A stretch of DNA of 64,000 nucleotides, taken from the NCBI RefSeq assembly GCF_009857535.1, contig NZ_WWCS01000004.1, forward strand, positions 186,001 through 250,000. The letters are read 5' to 3'. The notes beneath the pieces were generated by a model, which searched no databases, had not been told where the DNA came from, and was given only the letters and a program-made list of their open reading frames with translations. The number at the start of each line of letters is the position of its first letter. Position 1 is the first letter of the stretch. The position numbers and the translations under genes were made by a program. Of the stretch, positions 8,240 through 16,351 are shown piece after piece. Source of the DNA: Duganella margarita. GTDB taxonomy: Bacteria; Pseudomonadota; Gammaproteobacteria; Burkholderiales; Burkholderiaceae_D.

Positions 8240-9091
8240 TCAGATGTCGGGGACGGGGTTGGCGCCGCTGACGAGGTCATATTCCTTGCCATTGAAGTGG
8301 TAGCGGGCGCTGGCCTTGGTATTGCTCTTGACGTGTTCAACGAAATCGCCGTTTTTCTCTTCCGTCACCGTGTAGCGCTTGTCGGCGAAGTTGACCACGA
8401 TGTCGTTATATCCGCTCTGCTGCGTTTCGGCAGCGAAGCTGATGTCCCCGTCCACCTTCCAGCATTCGTCCACGGCCGGACCGCACGCGCCTTCATTGGT
8501 GGAAGCTTCGTTGAAGCCGCCGAGACTACGCACATTGGCGCCCAATTCGAAAATGTCGGCATGGGTGATGGCATAGCCTTGCCACACGCCGCCATTGGAC
8601 ACAATGAATCCCGGCTTGCCCGGCGCCAGCATCACCCATTTCACGCTGCCGATAAAGCCTTCCGAGCCCAGCGCCGCAACATTCTGTTGGCGCTGCAGTA
8701 CCGTCCAATGGTCACCTGCGCGCTGCAACAGGTAGACATTCAATACACCGGAGTCGGCGTGGCTCGCCATGTTCGAGCCATCGTCGGCAGCGACTGCGCC
8801 GTTGACGATCAGGACGACGCGGCCATCCGGCAGCTGCGTGTTGGCGACAGCCGTCATCACATGAGGCATTTCGCCACCGTCAATAGCCAGGGTGGCGATG
8901 GCTTTCTTGTCCGCCGTCTTGTAGGCAGCGCCAAACACGGCCTGCATCAGCTCTGCGCTGTCGATTTTGGCGGCAGTAGCCAGCTGCGGCGCGACCGGTG
9001 CTGCGGGCTTGGGCGGTTCAACAGGCTTTTCTTCACGGTTGCAGGCGGCCAGGCCTGCGGCCAGGAACAAGGTCAATACAATATTTTTCAT
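8240..9091 (-). CDS. Putative lipoprotein of unknown function
   Basis: 283 residues. The N-terminus has a lysine, a hydrophobic run and the lipobox LAAC (cleavage before Cys17), so it should be a membrane-anchored lipoprotein. A Pro/Ala/Lys-rich linker follows (about residues 20-40), then a soluble domain of about 240 residues with many beta-type segments and several Cys (for example CGPAVDECWKVDGD). No family is recognised. It lies upstream of the nitrate operon's regulatory region on the same strand, 288 bases from narK. The sigma-54 promoter lies between the two genes, so it is probably not part of that operon. Its length and codon use fit the neighbours. Confidence 0.8.
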   Translation of the reverse strand: MKNIVLTLFLAAGLAACNREEKPVEPPKPAAPVAPQLATAAKIDSAELMQAVFGAAYKTADKKAIATLAIDGGEMPHVMTAVANTQLPDGRVVLIVNGAVAADDGSNMASHADSGVLNVYLLQRAGDHWTVLQRQQNVAALGSEGFIGSVKWVMLAPGKPGFIVSNGGVWQGYAITHADIFELGANVRSLGGFNEASTNEGACGPAVDECWKVDGDISFAAETQQSGYNDIVVNFADKRYTVTEEKNGDFVEHVKSNTKASARYHFNGKEYDLVSGANPVPDI

Positions 9092-9247
9092 CGGCGAGGT
9101 GATTTTGCAAATAGACTAACATTGTTACATAAACCGACGAAGCAGATGGTCAACTGTGTGGCGGCCCACCAGGGACCAGCCGGCTTGCTATGCTCCAACG
9201 ACGATTGCGCGCTATACTTAGTTGCCAAATACTTAAATGGATGTTGG

Positions 9248-10345
9248 ATGGATCAGCCGGACTACAGCAAATACTCGGAACCAGAACTCCGCCAGATAAG
9301 CAAGCATATCGACGCCGGCCGCTATCCGGAACGCGTCGCAGAAATCGAAGCCCGCCTCGCCTCGCTGGCCGCCGCGCCGCGCGAGATTCCCACCGTTGAA
9401 GAAGGACCGGCATTGCCGGCGACTGTCGCCGGCGTGTGGCGCCGCATCGGCGCTTTCCTCATCGATTCGCTGATACTCGCCCTGATCGGCGTGATTATCG
9501 GCGCCTGCCTGCGCGACCAGTTGATGGCGCTCGGACCGTGGGGCCGCGTGGTGGGGTTTGTCATCGCCACCTACTACTTTGGCGTGCCGCAAAGCCGTAT
9601 CGGCGGCGGCCAGTCGCTGGGCATGAGAATCCTGGGGCTGCGGGTGATCCGGCCCGACGGTGCACCGCTGGGCTTGGGGGCGGCGGCGCTGCGCGCTGCC
9701 ATTTTCTGCCTGGCCTATTTCCTGAGTGGCTTGCCTGCCGCTTTCACCTCACTCAATGGATCGGTCGCTTCCGGCTTATCGATGCTGCTATTCGGCGTGA
9801 GCTTCTGCGTGTTCTATCTTCTGCTCTTCAATCGCAGGACGCGGCAGTCGCTGCACGACCTGGCCGTAGGCGCGTTCGTCGTCAGGGCGACGCGCGGGCC
9901 GCTGGCGCTGCCGGCAGCGCATATCTGGCGTGGCCATGCCGCCGTCGTCGCGGCATCGCTGGTGGCCTTCTGCGTGGCGGGCGTGTGGATAGCGCGGCCG
10001 GGGGCAACCGACACTGCACTCGGCGGCATGCTGCGTGTCCAGCACGTGGTGATAGAACTCCCCGGCGTGACCGGCGCCACCGTCATGGTCAGCGCCAACC
10101 TGGGTGACGGCGGCGGCTTCAATCTCCTCAACATCAATGCCATCGTCGACGCCTCAACGCCGGACCGCGAAGCACTGGCGCGGCGCATCGCCAAACTCGC
10201 GCTGGAAAACTACGCAAATGCCAAGCAAATGAAAACTGTTACCGTAACAATCACTTCCGGCTTCGACATCGGCATTGCGCAGTTCTGGCAAAGCCAAAAC
10301 TACACCCATACGCCGCAGGAGTGGCGCGTGGCGGGACTGCCATGA
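9248..10345 (+). CDS. RDD-family membrane protein
   Basis: 365 residues from ATG 9248 (MDQPDYSKYSEPELRQ). After an acidic N-terminal segment of about 60 residues, the RDD domain begins with RRIGAFLIDSLILALIG, where the Arg and Asp in the first membrane helix give the family its name. Later come GQSLGMRILGLRVI and RRTRQSLHDLAVGAFVV, typical of the family. An extra hydrophobic segment and an extracytoplasmic-looking C-terminal domain of about 120 residues follow. RDD proteins are often transport- or envelope-related, but the function here is unknown. The downstream hydrolase start overlaps its stop by ATGA, so the two are translationally coupled. The frame stays open upstream of 9248, but that part overlaps the preceding gene and lacks protein-like character. 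Confidence 0.85.
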   Translation: MDQPDYSKYSEPELRQISKHIDAGRYPERVAEIEARLASLAAAPREIPTVEEGPALPATVAGVWRRIGAFLIDSLILALIGVIIGACLRDQLMALGPWGRVVGFVIATYYFGVPQSRIGGGQSLGMRILGLRVIRPDGAPLGLGAAALRAAIFCLAYFLSGLPAAFTSLNGSVASGLSMLLFGVSFCVFYLLLFNRRTRQSLHDLAVGAFVVRATRGPLALPAAHIWRGHAAVVAASLVAFCVAGVWIARPGATDTALGGMLRVQHVVIELPGVTGATVMVSANLGDGGGFNLLNINAIVDASTPDREALARRIAKLALENYANAKQMKTVTVTITSGFDIGIAQFWQSQNYTHTPQEWRVAGLP

Positions 10346-11265
10346 TGCGCCGCCTGTTCCTGGCAGCCGGCGCCGCGCTGCTGGCCACCTCCGCATTCGC
10401 CGCGCGCGTACTGGATGAAGCGCCGATCACCATCGATGGCCAACCGCGCCGCTACTATCATCTGCACGATACAGAGGCCACCGGCAAGGCCACGCCGATA
10501 TTGCTGATCAGCGGTTCGGGATGCAAGGACTTCGGTAGCCGCGTGCCGTTCTTCTTCGAGCGCTATCCGGCGCCGGTGGATGTCTACTTCCTGGAGAAGA
10601 CCGGCATCAATAAAGGCGACAACAGCGAGACCTGCTCCGCCGCCTACAACGCTGTAGATTATCTGGAACGCCGCGTCAGCGACAACCTGGCCTTCATCGA
10701 CAGCCTTCCGGCGCTGAAAGCACTGCCCGCGCGCAGCCTGGCGGTGCTGGGCTTTTCGGAAGGTGGCACAGTAGCGCCGCTGGTGGCCTTGCGCAGTCCG
10801 AAAATCGGCTGGCTCGCCACTGGAGGCAGCGGCGGCCTGCCGCAAAGCGAAGGCTTTCTGATCTTTGCCAATCGCGGCGTCGAGCCGTATGCCAAGCCGT
10901 TTTCACGCGCTTACCTCCTGCAAACCTACGCCGACATCAAGGCCAATCCGGATAGCGTCGACAAGGAATTCTTCGGCCACAGCTACCGCTACTGGAGCTC
11001 GCACCTGTTTTACGATCCACTGCTTACCTATCACCAGCTGGACATGCCGATCATCGCGGCGATGGGCGAGAAGGACGAGAGTGAAGCGATCGAATCCGGC
11101 CGCGCCTTGCGCGACGACTTTGCCAAACATCCGGACAAGGACTTCACCTTCATCGAATACCCCAACGCCAGCCACGCGCTGCAAGCGCCCGACAAGCCGC
11201 ATCTGCAAGACTATGTCGCCAGCCTGGCCGATTGGTTCAAGCGGCAGCGGCCCGCGCCGCGTTGA
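10342..11265 (+). CDS. Secreted alpha/beta hydrolase
   Basis: 307 residues. A signal peptide (MMRRLFLAAGAALLATSAFA) precedes an alpha/beta hydrolase fold. The oxyanion region is LLISGSGCKDFG, the nucleophile elbow GFSEGG is near residue 140, and a late acid and His lie in the segment ending YPNASHALQAPDK. The substrate is unknown; esterase or peptidase activity is possible. The start ATG overlaps the TGA of the RDD gene by ATGA, indicating a two-gene operon. It converges with nrtD with no gap (stops at 11265 and 11266). An upstream in-frame GTG (10321) is less likely because it would spoil the signal peptide. Confidence 0.85.
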   Translation: MMRRLFLAAGAALLATSAFAARVLDEAPITIDGQPRRYYHLHDTEATGKATPILLISGSGCKDFGSRVPFFFERYPAPVDVYFLEKTGINKGDNSETCSAAYNAVDYLERRVSDNLAFIDSLPALKALPARSLAVLGFSEGGTVAPLVALRSPKIGWLATGGSGGLPQSEGFLIFANRGVEPYAKPFSRAYLLQTYADIKANPDSVDKEFFGHSYRYWSSHLFYDPLLTYHQLDMPIIAAMGEKDESEAIESGRALRDDFAKHPDKDFTFIEYPNASHALQAPDKPHLQDYVASLADWFKRQRPAPR

Positions 11266-12072
11266 TTACGCCGCTTCCTTCGCAGGATGCGCCTGTTTGC
11301 GGTACAGGAATTCCAGCACCGCAGTGCGGTATTCCATGTACTTCGCATCCGCCGCCAGGGCCACGCGATCGCGCGGGCGGTCCAGCTGCACGTTGACGAT
11401 TTCGCCGATGGTGGCGGCCGGGCCGTTGGTCATCATGACGATGCGGTCCGACAGCAGTACCGCTTCGTCTACGTCGTGCGTCACCATCACCACGGTGGAC
11501 TTGGTGGCGGCGACGATCTTCAGCAGTTCGTCCTGCAAGTGCGCGCGGGTCAGCGCATCCAGCGCGCCGAATGGCTCGTCCATCAGCAGCACTTTCGGCT
11601 CCATCGCCAGCGCGCGGGCGATGCCGACGCGCTGCTTCATGCCACCCGAAATTTCATGCGGCCGCTTGGTCTCGGCATGCGTCAGGCCCACCAGCGCCAG
11701 CGCAGCCATGGTGCGCTCACGCAGCTGCGCTTTCGATTCCGCCTTGCCGAACACCCGCTCCACGCCGAGATACACATTCTCATAGCACGTCAGCCATGGC
11801 AGCAGCGAGTGGTTCTGGAACACCACCGAACGCTCCGGCGACGGTCCGGCGATTTCGCGGTTGGCGCACAGCAGTACGCCGTCACTCGGTTGCAGCAGGC
11901 CGGCGATCAGGTTGAGCAAGGTCGACTTGCCGCAGCCCGAGTGGCCGATCAGGGTAATGAATTCGCCCTTGGCCACTTTGAGGTCAATCTCGCGCAGCGC
12001 ATGGAACACGCCCTTTTTGGTGTGGAAAACCATCTCCACGCCTTCGATGTCGATGAATCGTGATTCGTCCAT
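11266..12072 (-). CDS. nrtD: Nitrate ABC transporter ATP-binding subunit
   Basis: 268 residues. ATPase of a nitrate/taurine-type ABC importer: Walker A GHSGCGKST near residue 43, signature ISGGMKQR, Walker B VLLMDEP followed by the D-loop FGALDAL, and the switch His in MVTHDVDEA. It is the length of NrtD and has none of the substrate-binding-like extension seen in cyanobacterial NrtC. It is the last gene of nrtA-nrtB-nrtD, 11 bases after nrtB. The specificity is assigned from the nrtA neighbour and the nitrate-type leader upstream. Confidence 0.9.
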   Translation of the reverse strand: MDESRFIDIEGVEMVFHTKKGVFHALREIDLKVAKGEFITLIGHSGCGKSTLLNLIAGLLQPSDGVLLCANREIAGPSPERSVVFQNHSLLPWLTCYENVYLGVERVFGKAESKAQLRERTMAALALVGLTHAETKRPHEISGGMKQRVGIARALAMEPKVLLMDEPFGALDALTRAHLQDELLKIVAATKSTVVMVTHDVDEAVLLSDRIVMMTNGPAATIGEIVNVQLDRPRDRVALAADAKYMEYRTAVLEFLYRKQAHPAKEAA

Positions 12073-12083
12073 GATCGCGCTCC

Positions 12084-12983
12084 TTAGTTGGATACTTGTT
12101 CGTAGGTGAAGGCACGGGCCAGCGCCATCAGCGCCTGCTCAAGCAGCAGCCCCACCAGGCCAATCGAGACAATGGCGATAATGATGTGCGGGACATTCAG
12201 GTTGTTCCACTCGTCCCACAGCCAGAAGCCGATGCCCACGCCACCGGTCAGCATTTCGGCCGCGACGATCACCAGCCACGCGGTGCCGATCGACAGCCGC
12301 ACGCCGGTCAGGATGTACGGCAGCGCCGATGGCAGCAGGATCTTGGTCAGCACCTTCCACTCCGACAGATTAAGCACCCGCGCCACGTTCATGTAATCCT
12401 GCGGCACGCGCTGCACGCCGACGGCGGTGTTGATGATCATCGGCCAGATCGAGCAGATGAAGATCGACCAGATCGCCGCCGGGTTGGCGGACTTGAACAC
12501 CAGCAGGCCAATCGGCAGCCACGCCAGCGGCGACACCGGTTTGAGCAAGCTGATAATCGGCCCGAACATGCTGCCGACGAACTGCACGCGGCCGATCAGG
12601 AAGCCGAGCGGAATGCCGACCAGCGCCGCCAGGCCGAAGCCCACGCCCACCCGCTGCAAGGACGCCAGCAGGTTCCAGCCGATACCCTGGTCATTCGGGC
12701 TAGTGCGGTAGAACGGATCGGAGAACAGCTTGACCGCTTCCGCCAGCGTGGCGGCCGGCGTCGGGAAGGTGGCGTTGTTCACGGTGATCAGCTGCCACAC
12801 GGCGACCAGCAAGGCCGCCCCCACCAGCGGCGCGACGATTTTCATGACGACGGCGGAGACCTGCCGGCGCGCGCGCGCCGTGCCGTTGGCGGCCAGCGGA
12901 CGACGCGGACGGCGGACTGGCGCAGCGCCATCCGTCGCCGCAGCCACCGGTTCGGGGCTATCGGGTTTGAGCAAGGCGTTCAT
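12084..12983 (-). CDS. nrtB: Nitrate ABC transporter permease
   Basis: 299 residues. An inner-membrane permease of the BPD family with about six membrane helices. The cytoplasmic coupling loop is seen around RVPQDYMNVARVLNLSEWKVL near residues 196-215. A basic N-terminal tail of about 50 residues (RRPRRPLAANGTARARRQ) precedes the first helix. It sits 15 bases after nrtA and 11 bases before the ATPase gene. Family membership is clear; nitrate rather than another anion follows from the operon and its regulation. Confidence 0.92.
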   Translation of the reverse strand: MNALLKPDSPEPVAAATDGAAPVRRPRRPLAANGTARARRQVSAVVMKIVAPLVGAALLVAVWQLITVNNATFPTPAATLAEAVKLFSDPFYRTSPNDQGIGWNLLASLQRVGVGFGLAALVGIPLGFLIGRVQFVGSMFGPIISLLKPVSPLAWLPIGLLVFKSANPAAIWSIFICSIWPMIINTAVGVQRVPQDYMNVARVLNLSEWKVLTKILLPSALPYILTGVRLSIGTAWLVIVAAEMLTGGVGIGFWLWDEWNNLNVPHIIIAIVSIGLVGLLLEQALMALARAFTYEQVSN

Positions 12984-12998
12984 CAGATTCTCCTGTTA

Positions 12999-14264
12999 TC
13001 AGGCTTTGATCTTGAACGAGGCGGCGAACGCTTTCGGGTTCTTGCCGTCCCACACGGAACCGTCCATCAGTTTCGATGTACGCAGAGGGCTTTTAGGTAC
13101 GGGCGTTTTGGTCATGGTGGCCGCATCCTTGTACAAGTCGATCTGGTTGACCGAGGTCGCTACGGCCAGATAATCCGGATCGTCCTTCAGCAGGCCCCAG
13201 CGGCGATGCTGCGTCATGAACCACATGCCGTCCGACAGGTACGGGAAGTTGACCGCGCCGTCGTTGTAGAACTTCATGTGATTCGGATCGTCCCAGGTCT
13301 TGCCCAGGCCATTCTGGTAGCGGCCCATGATGCGCTGATCGATCGCGTCCTTGCTGGTGTTGACGTAGGATTTGTCGGCGATCACCTCGGCCATCTTGTT
13401 CTTGTTGGCCAGCGACGCGTCGATCCATTTGCTGGCATCCAGAATCGCCGCCATCATCGCGCGGCAGGTGTTCGGATACTTCTTGGCGAATTCCAGCGTG
13501 GAGCCCAGCACCTTCTCCGGGTGGTCCTTCCAGATATCCTGCGTGGTGGTGGCGGTGATGCCGACGCCGTCCATGATGGCGCGATGACCCCACGGTTCGC
13601 CGACGCAGAAGCCGTCCATATTCCCGACCCGCATATTGGCCACCATCTGCGGCGGCGGCACGGTGATCACCTTGGCGTCCTTCATCGGATTGATGCCGTT
13701 GGCAGCCAGCCAGTAGTACAGCCACATGGCGTGGGTGCCGGTCGGGAAGGTCTGCGCGAAGGTGTACTCGCGCTTGTCGGTCTGCATCAGCTTTGCCAGC
13801 GATGGACCATCGACGCCGCCCTTGTCGGCGATTTTCTTCGACAGCGTGATCGCCTGGCCGTTGTTATTAAGGCCCATCAGCACCGCCATGTCCTTCTTCT
13901 GGCCGCCGATCCCCATCTGCACGCCGTAAAGGAGACCATACAGCACATGGGCCGCATCCAGATCGCCATTCGACAGCTTGTCGCGCACGCCGGCCCACGA
14001 GGCCTCTTTACTCAGCACGAATTTGACGCCGTATTTTTTATCGAAGCCCAGCACCGACGCCATCACCACGGAGGCGCAGTCGGTCAGCGGAATGAAGCCG
14101 ATCTTGACTTCCTCTTTCTCCGGCTTGTCCGACCCTGCGGCCCATACGCCCCCTGTTGCCAATCCCAACATGCTTCCTCCCGCTACCAGACCTGCACCAT
14201 GAATAATTTTCCTGCGTGTGACGTCGACCTCGACGTCGTTTGCTGCGAGCTCAGTATGCTTCAT
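12999..14264 (-). CDS. nrtA: Nitrate-binding protein NrtA
   Basis: 421 residues. The nitrate-binding component of the ABC importer, of the NrtA/NasS/CmpA family. The N-terminus has a twin arginine (TRRKIIHGAG, residues 16-25) followed by a hydrophobic, glycine-rich stretch ending VWAAG, so export by the Tat route is likely. The mature domain starts KIGFIPLTDCASVVMAS, typical of the family. NasS, the cytoplasmic nitrate sensor that binds NasT, is a homologue without a signal. The signal and the following permease gene argue for the transporter role here. The 253-base leader upstream has a sigma-54 promoter, ANTAR-target hairpins and a terminator. Confidence 0.93.
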   Translation of the reverse strand: MKHTELAANDVEVDVTRRKIIHGAGLVAGGSMLGLATGGVWAAGSDKPEKEEVKIGFIPLTDCASVVMASVLGFDKKYGVKFVLSKEASWAGVRDKLSNGDLDAAHVLYGLLYGVQMGIGGQKKDMAVLMGLNNNGQAITLSKKIADKGGVDGPSLAKLMQTDKREYTFAQTFPTGTHAMWLYYWLAANGINPMKDAKVITVPPPQMVANMRVGNMDGFCVGEPWGHRAIMDGVGITATTTQDIWKDHPEKVLGSTLEFAKKYPNTCRAMMAAILDASKWIDASLANKNKMAEVIADKSYVNTSKDAIDQRIMGRYQNGLGKTWDDPNHMKFYNDGAVNFPYLSDGMWFMTQHRRWGLLKDDPDYLAVATSVNQIDLYKDAATMTKTPVPKSPLRTSKLMDGSVWDGKNPKAFAASFKIKA

Positions 14265-14302
14265 GGCTATCCCTTCTGGTAGTCGTCTATAACTATTGGG
14301 CC

Positions 14303-14348
14303 AAAAAAAACGCCTACCCTCACGAACGAATTCATGATCTGGTAGACG
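14303..14348 (-). terminator. Leader terminator of the nrtABD operon
   Basis: On the minus strand CGTCTACC (14348-14341) pairs with GGTAGGCG (14318-14311), with one G-U pair, followed by eight T. The 5' arm includes the GTCT that forms the 3' arm of the P2 hairpin, so P2 and the terminator cannot form together. This is the expected switch for ANTAR antitermination. Confidence 0.85.
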
Positions 14349-14383
14349 TCATTGTCTGGTGGGCCCTACCGCCGTTGGCAAGG
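14344..14383 (-). ncRNA. ANTAR-target leader RNA (P1 and P2 hairpins) of the nrtABD operon
   Basis: On the minus strand, P1 (14383-14364) pairs CCTTGCC with GGTAGGG (two G-U pairs) around the loop AACGGC, identical to the P1 loop upstream of narK. P2 (14357-14344) pairs AGAC with GTCT around AATGAC. Both loops have A1 and G4. The P2 stem is only four pairs, so it may need protein to form, and it overlaps the terminator stem. Confidence 0.83.
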
Positions 14384-14418
14384 CACATCGTGCGCAGCAT
14401 TGCGCTTGATTACATCAA

Positions 14419-14434
14419 TGCAATGTCCGTGCCA
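14419..14434 (-). promoter_or_regulatory. Sigma-54 promoter of the nrtABD operon
   Basis: The minus strand reads TGGCACG-GACA-TTGCA, a perfect match to the -24/-12 consensus. The predicted start is near 14408, 25 bases before the P1 hairpin. Confidence 0.9.
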
Positions 14435-14478
14435 GCAGGGCTACAGAGGGAAAGGAGGAATAGACGGACAAAAAAAAT

Positions 14479-14493
14479 GCACCGCAAATGCGC
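14479..14493. promoter_or_regulatory. Candidate NtrC-binding site, imperfect
   Basis: GCAC-N7-GCGC (one mismatch to GCAC-N7-GTGC), centred about 78 bases upstream of the predicted nrtA start. It is weaker than the dyad upstream of narK. Confidence 0.45.
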
Positions 14494-14517
14494 GCTGCAT
14501 CATTTTGGGGGGCGTTT

Positions 14518-15159
14518 TTAGCCCAGCAGGTCTTCGACGTCCAGGATGCGCTGGGCGACTTCGGACAGCTTGAGGTTTTTGCTCATGGCCATTGAGCGCA
14601 GCTTCTGGTAGGCCTGCTCCTCGGTGAAGCGCTGGCGCTCCATCAGCAGGCCCTTGGCCTTTTCGATGACCTTGCGCTCGGCCAGCTTGCTCTTGGTGTC
14701 GGACAGTTCGTCCAGCAGCTTCTGCTCGCGCTTGAACTGCGCCAGCGCCACTTGCAGCACCGGCTTGATGCGCTCACCCTGCAGGCCGGCGACGATGTAG
14801 GCCGAGACCCCCGCTTCCACGGCGGCCTCCATGCTTTCCGGGTCCTGGTCTTCGGTGAACATGACGATCGGGCGGCGCTCGTCGCGGGTGGCGATGACGA
14901 TATGTTCCAGCACATCGCGCGCGTCGGATTCGGCGTCGACAATGATCATGTCCGGCTGCAGCTGGGCGATGCGCTCGGGCAAGTACATATCCGGCGGCAG
15001 CGAGGCGACGATGTCGTAGCCCGCCTCCAGCAGCCCGATGCGCAGCACGCGCGCGCGCTCGGCCTGCGCATGCAGCGCTTGGTCGTCTTCGTCATGGATA
15101 ACGGTATTGACGACAACGATGCGCAATTTCGGCATGGCTGGCGGGGTTTTGGAGGTCAT
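14518..15159 (-). CDS. nasT: ANTAR-domain antitermination regulator NasT
   Basis: 213 residues. The N-terminal receiver-like domain begins KLRIVVVNTVIHDED, with DMIIVDAESDARDVLEH holding the pseudo-phosphorylation region. The C-terminal ANTAR RNA-binding domain spans about residues 150-210: an ERKVIEKAKGLLMERQ motif, then EEQAYQKLRSMAMSKN with the alanine and aromatic positions typical of ANTAR. NasT binds two-hairpin leader RNA and prevents termination when NasS does not hold it. Two matching RNA targets occur here (8032-8092 and 14344-14383). It lies upstream of nrtA on the same strand. No separate nasS gene is seen in the window. Confidence 0.93.
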   Translation of the reverse strand: MTSKTPPAMPKLRIVVVNTVIHDEDDQALHAQAERARVLRIGLLEAGYDIVASLPPDMYLPERIAQLQPDMIIVDAESDARDVLEHIVIATRDERRPIVMFTEDQDPESMEAAVEAGVSAYIVAGLQGERIKPVLQVALAQFKREQKLLDELSDTKSKLAERKVIEKAKGLLMERQRFTEEQAYQKLRSMAMSKNLKLSEVAQRILDVEDLLG

Positions 15160-15204
15160 GCGCAGATTCTAAGTCAGAACCGACTGATTCTGCCAGCCTT
15201 GCTT

Positions 15205-16245
15205 TCAGCGTTGACCGGCGCGGCGGATCGCGGCATTGGCAGGCCCGGATACATAACGGGCAACGATGCCCGCCACCAGCGCGGTTAGCAAGACAAACAG
15301 CAGGAACCACGGCAGCGTGGCCGCGTAGCCCAGCTGTGTCTTGTCTACCACATTGCGCAGCGCCGCCAGCACGATGATGTGGAACAGGTAAATCTCATAG
15401 CTGTGGCGGCCCAGCCACTGCAACGCGCCCGGCTTGCCGCGCGCCTCGCCGGCGCCAAGCACGCAGCCGGCGGTGGCCAGCGCCACCAGCGTGAAGCCAA
15501 ACACTTCATGGCCATGGATGCCGCGCACGTAGAGTGCCGCCAGCGCCAGCCCGGACAGCCACCGCAACACCAGCGCCTGCCGCGCCGTGGCCTGCCAGCG
15601 CTGCATCAGCAAGGCGGTGACACAGCCGATGGCGATGGCGTCGAAGCAGGCCAGATAGCCGTACATGAAATAGATTTCGTTGTCGGCATGCTGGCTGCGG
15701 TAAACCGGCCCGGCCACGATGGCCACGGCGCACAGCAGCAGAATCGGCAAGCGCTTGCGCAGCAGCAGGCAGGACACCGGCAGCAGCAGATAAAACATTT
15801 CCTCTACCGACAAGGACCAGTACACGTTCAGGCAATAGTTGAAATAGCCGGCGCTCTGCATCAGCTGGTTGTGCCAGAAGGTCAGGATCGAGCCGACCGC
15901 AATCACGAAATAGCTGTGCGGCAGCGCGTCGTTGTCGAAGAACGGGATATCCAGCAGGCCCAGCGCGACGATGATCGCCAGCGCCAACAACAGGCAAGGA
16001 AGAATGCGGGCGGCACGATACAGATAGAACTCGCGCAGCTTGATGTGCGCCAGATCGCCCCAGCGCCGCAGCGACATCGACACGATCAGGTAACCGGACA
16101 GGGTGAAAAAGATTGTCACGCCAAAATTGCCCTGATAGGCGGCGCGGCGCAGCCACACCGGCAGCAAGCCGACCGGGCTGTTCTTCAGATCGTAGGCCAG
16201 CGCAAAATGCAGCACCAGCACGCATAAAATCGCCACGCCGCGCAA
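15205..16245 (-). CDS. Acyltransferase 3 family membrane protein
   Basis: At least 346 residues with about ten membrane helices. Such enzymes O-acetylate or otherwise acylate surface polysaccharides or other envelope molecules. The family hallmark IDALRGVAILCVLVLHFA lies at the extreme N-terminus, with the conserved Arg and the LHF histidine, and a later FTLSGYLIV follows. The given start (TTG 16245) falls inside this hallmark, so the true start must be upstream. The frame is open only to a stop near 16301 and contains no ATG or GTG. A CTG at 16287 has GGGAG about 5 bases before it and would restore a normal N-terminus (LETRSNSRNRHIDALRG). The family is secure; the start is unresolved. Confidence 0.8.
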   Translation of the reverse strand: MRGVAILCVLVLHFALAYDLKNSPVGLLPVWLRRAAYQGNFGVTIFFTLSGYLIVSMSLRRWGDLAHIKLREFYLYRAARILPCLLLALAIIVALGLLDIPFFDNDALPHSYFVIAVGSILTFWHNQLMQSAGYFNYCLNVYWSLSVEEMFYLLLPVSCLLLRKRLPILLLCAVAIVAGPVYRSQHADNEIYFMYGYLACFDAIAIGCVTALLMQRWQATARQALVLRWLSGLALAALYVRGIHGHEVFGFTLVALATAGCVLGAGEARGKPGALQWLGRHSYEIYLFHIIVLAALRNVVDKTQLGYAATLPWFLLFVLLTALVAGIVARYVSGPANAAIRRAGQR

Positions 16246-16351
16246 GGCGTCAATGTGCCGATTCCTGCTGTTTGAACGTGTTTCCAGAACGTCTCCCGAT
16301 TATGCGACACAAGCCACGATTATGTGACAAGTGTCGCATAACGGTCAAGCA

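Noticed and set aside
8063..9247. Upstream extension of the RDD protein frame
   Set aside because: It runs through the lipoprotein gene on the other strand and has shadow-type composition; ATG 9248 starts a protein of normal family layout.
12096..14282. A 728-codon plus-strand frame opposite nrtB and nrtA
   Set aside because: Shadow of the nrt genes; no motif and no ribosome site.
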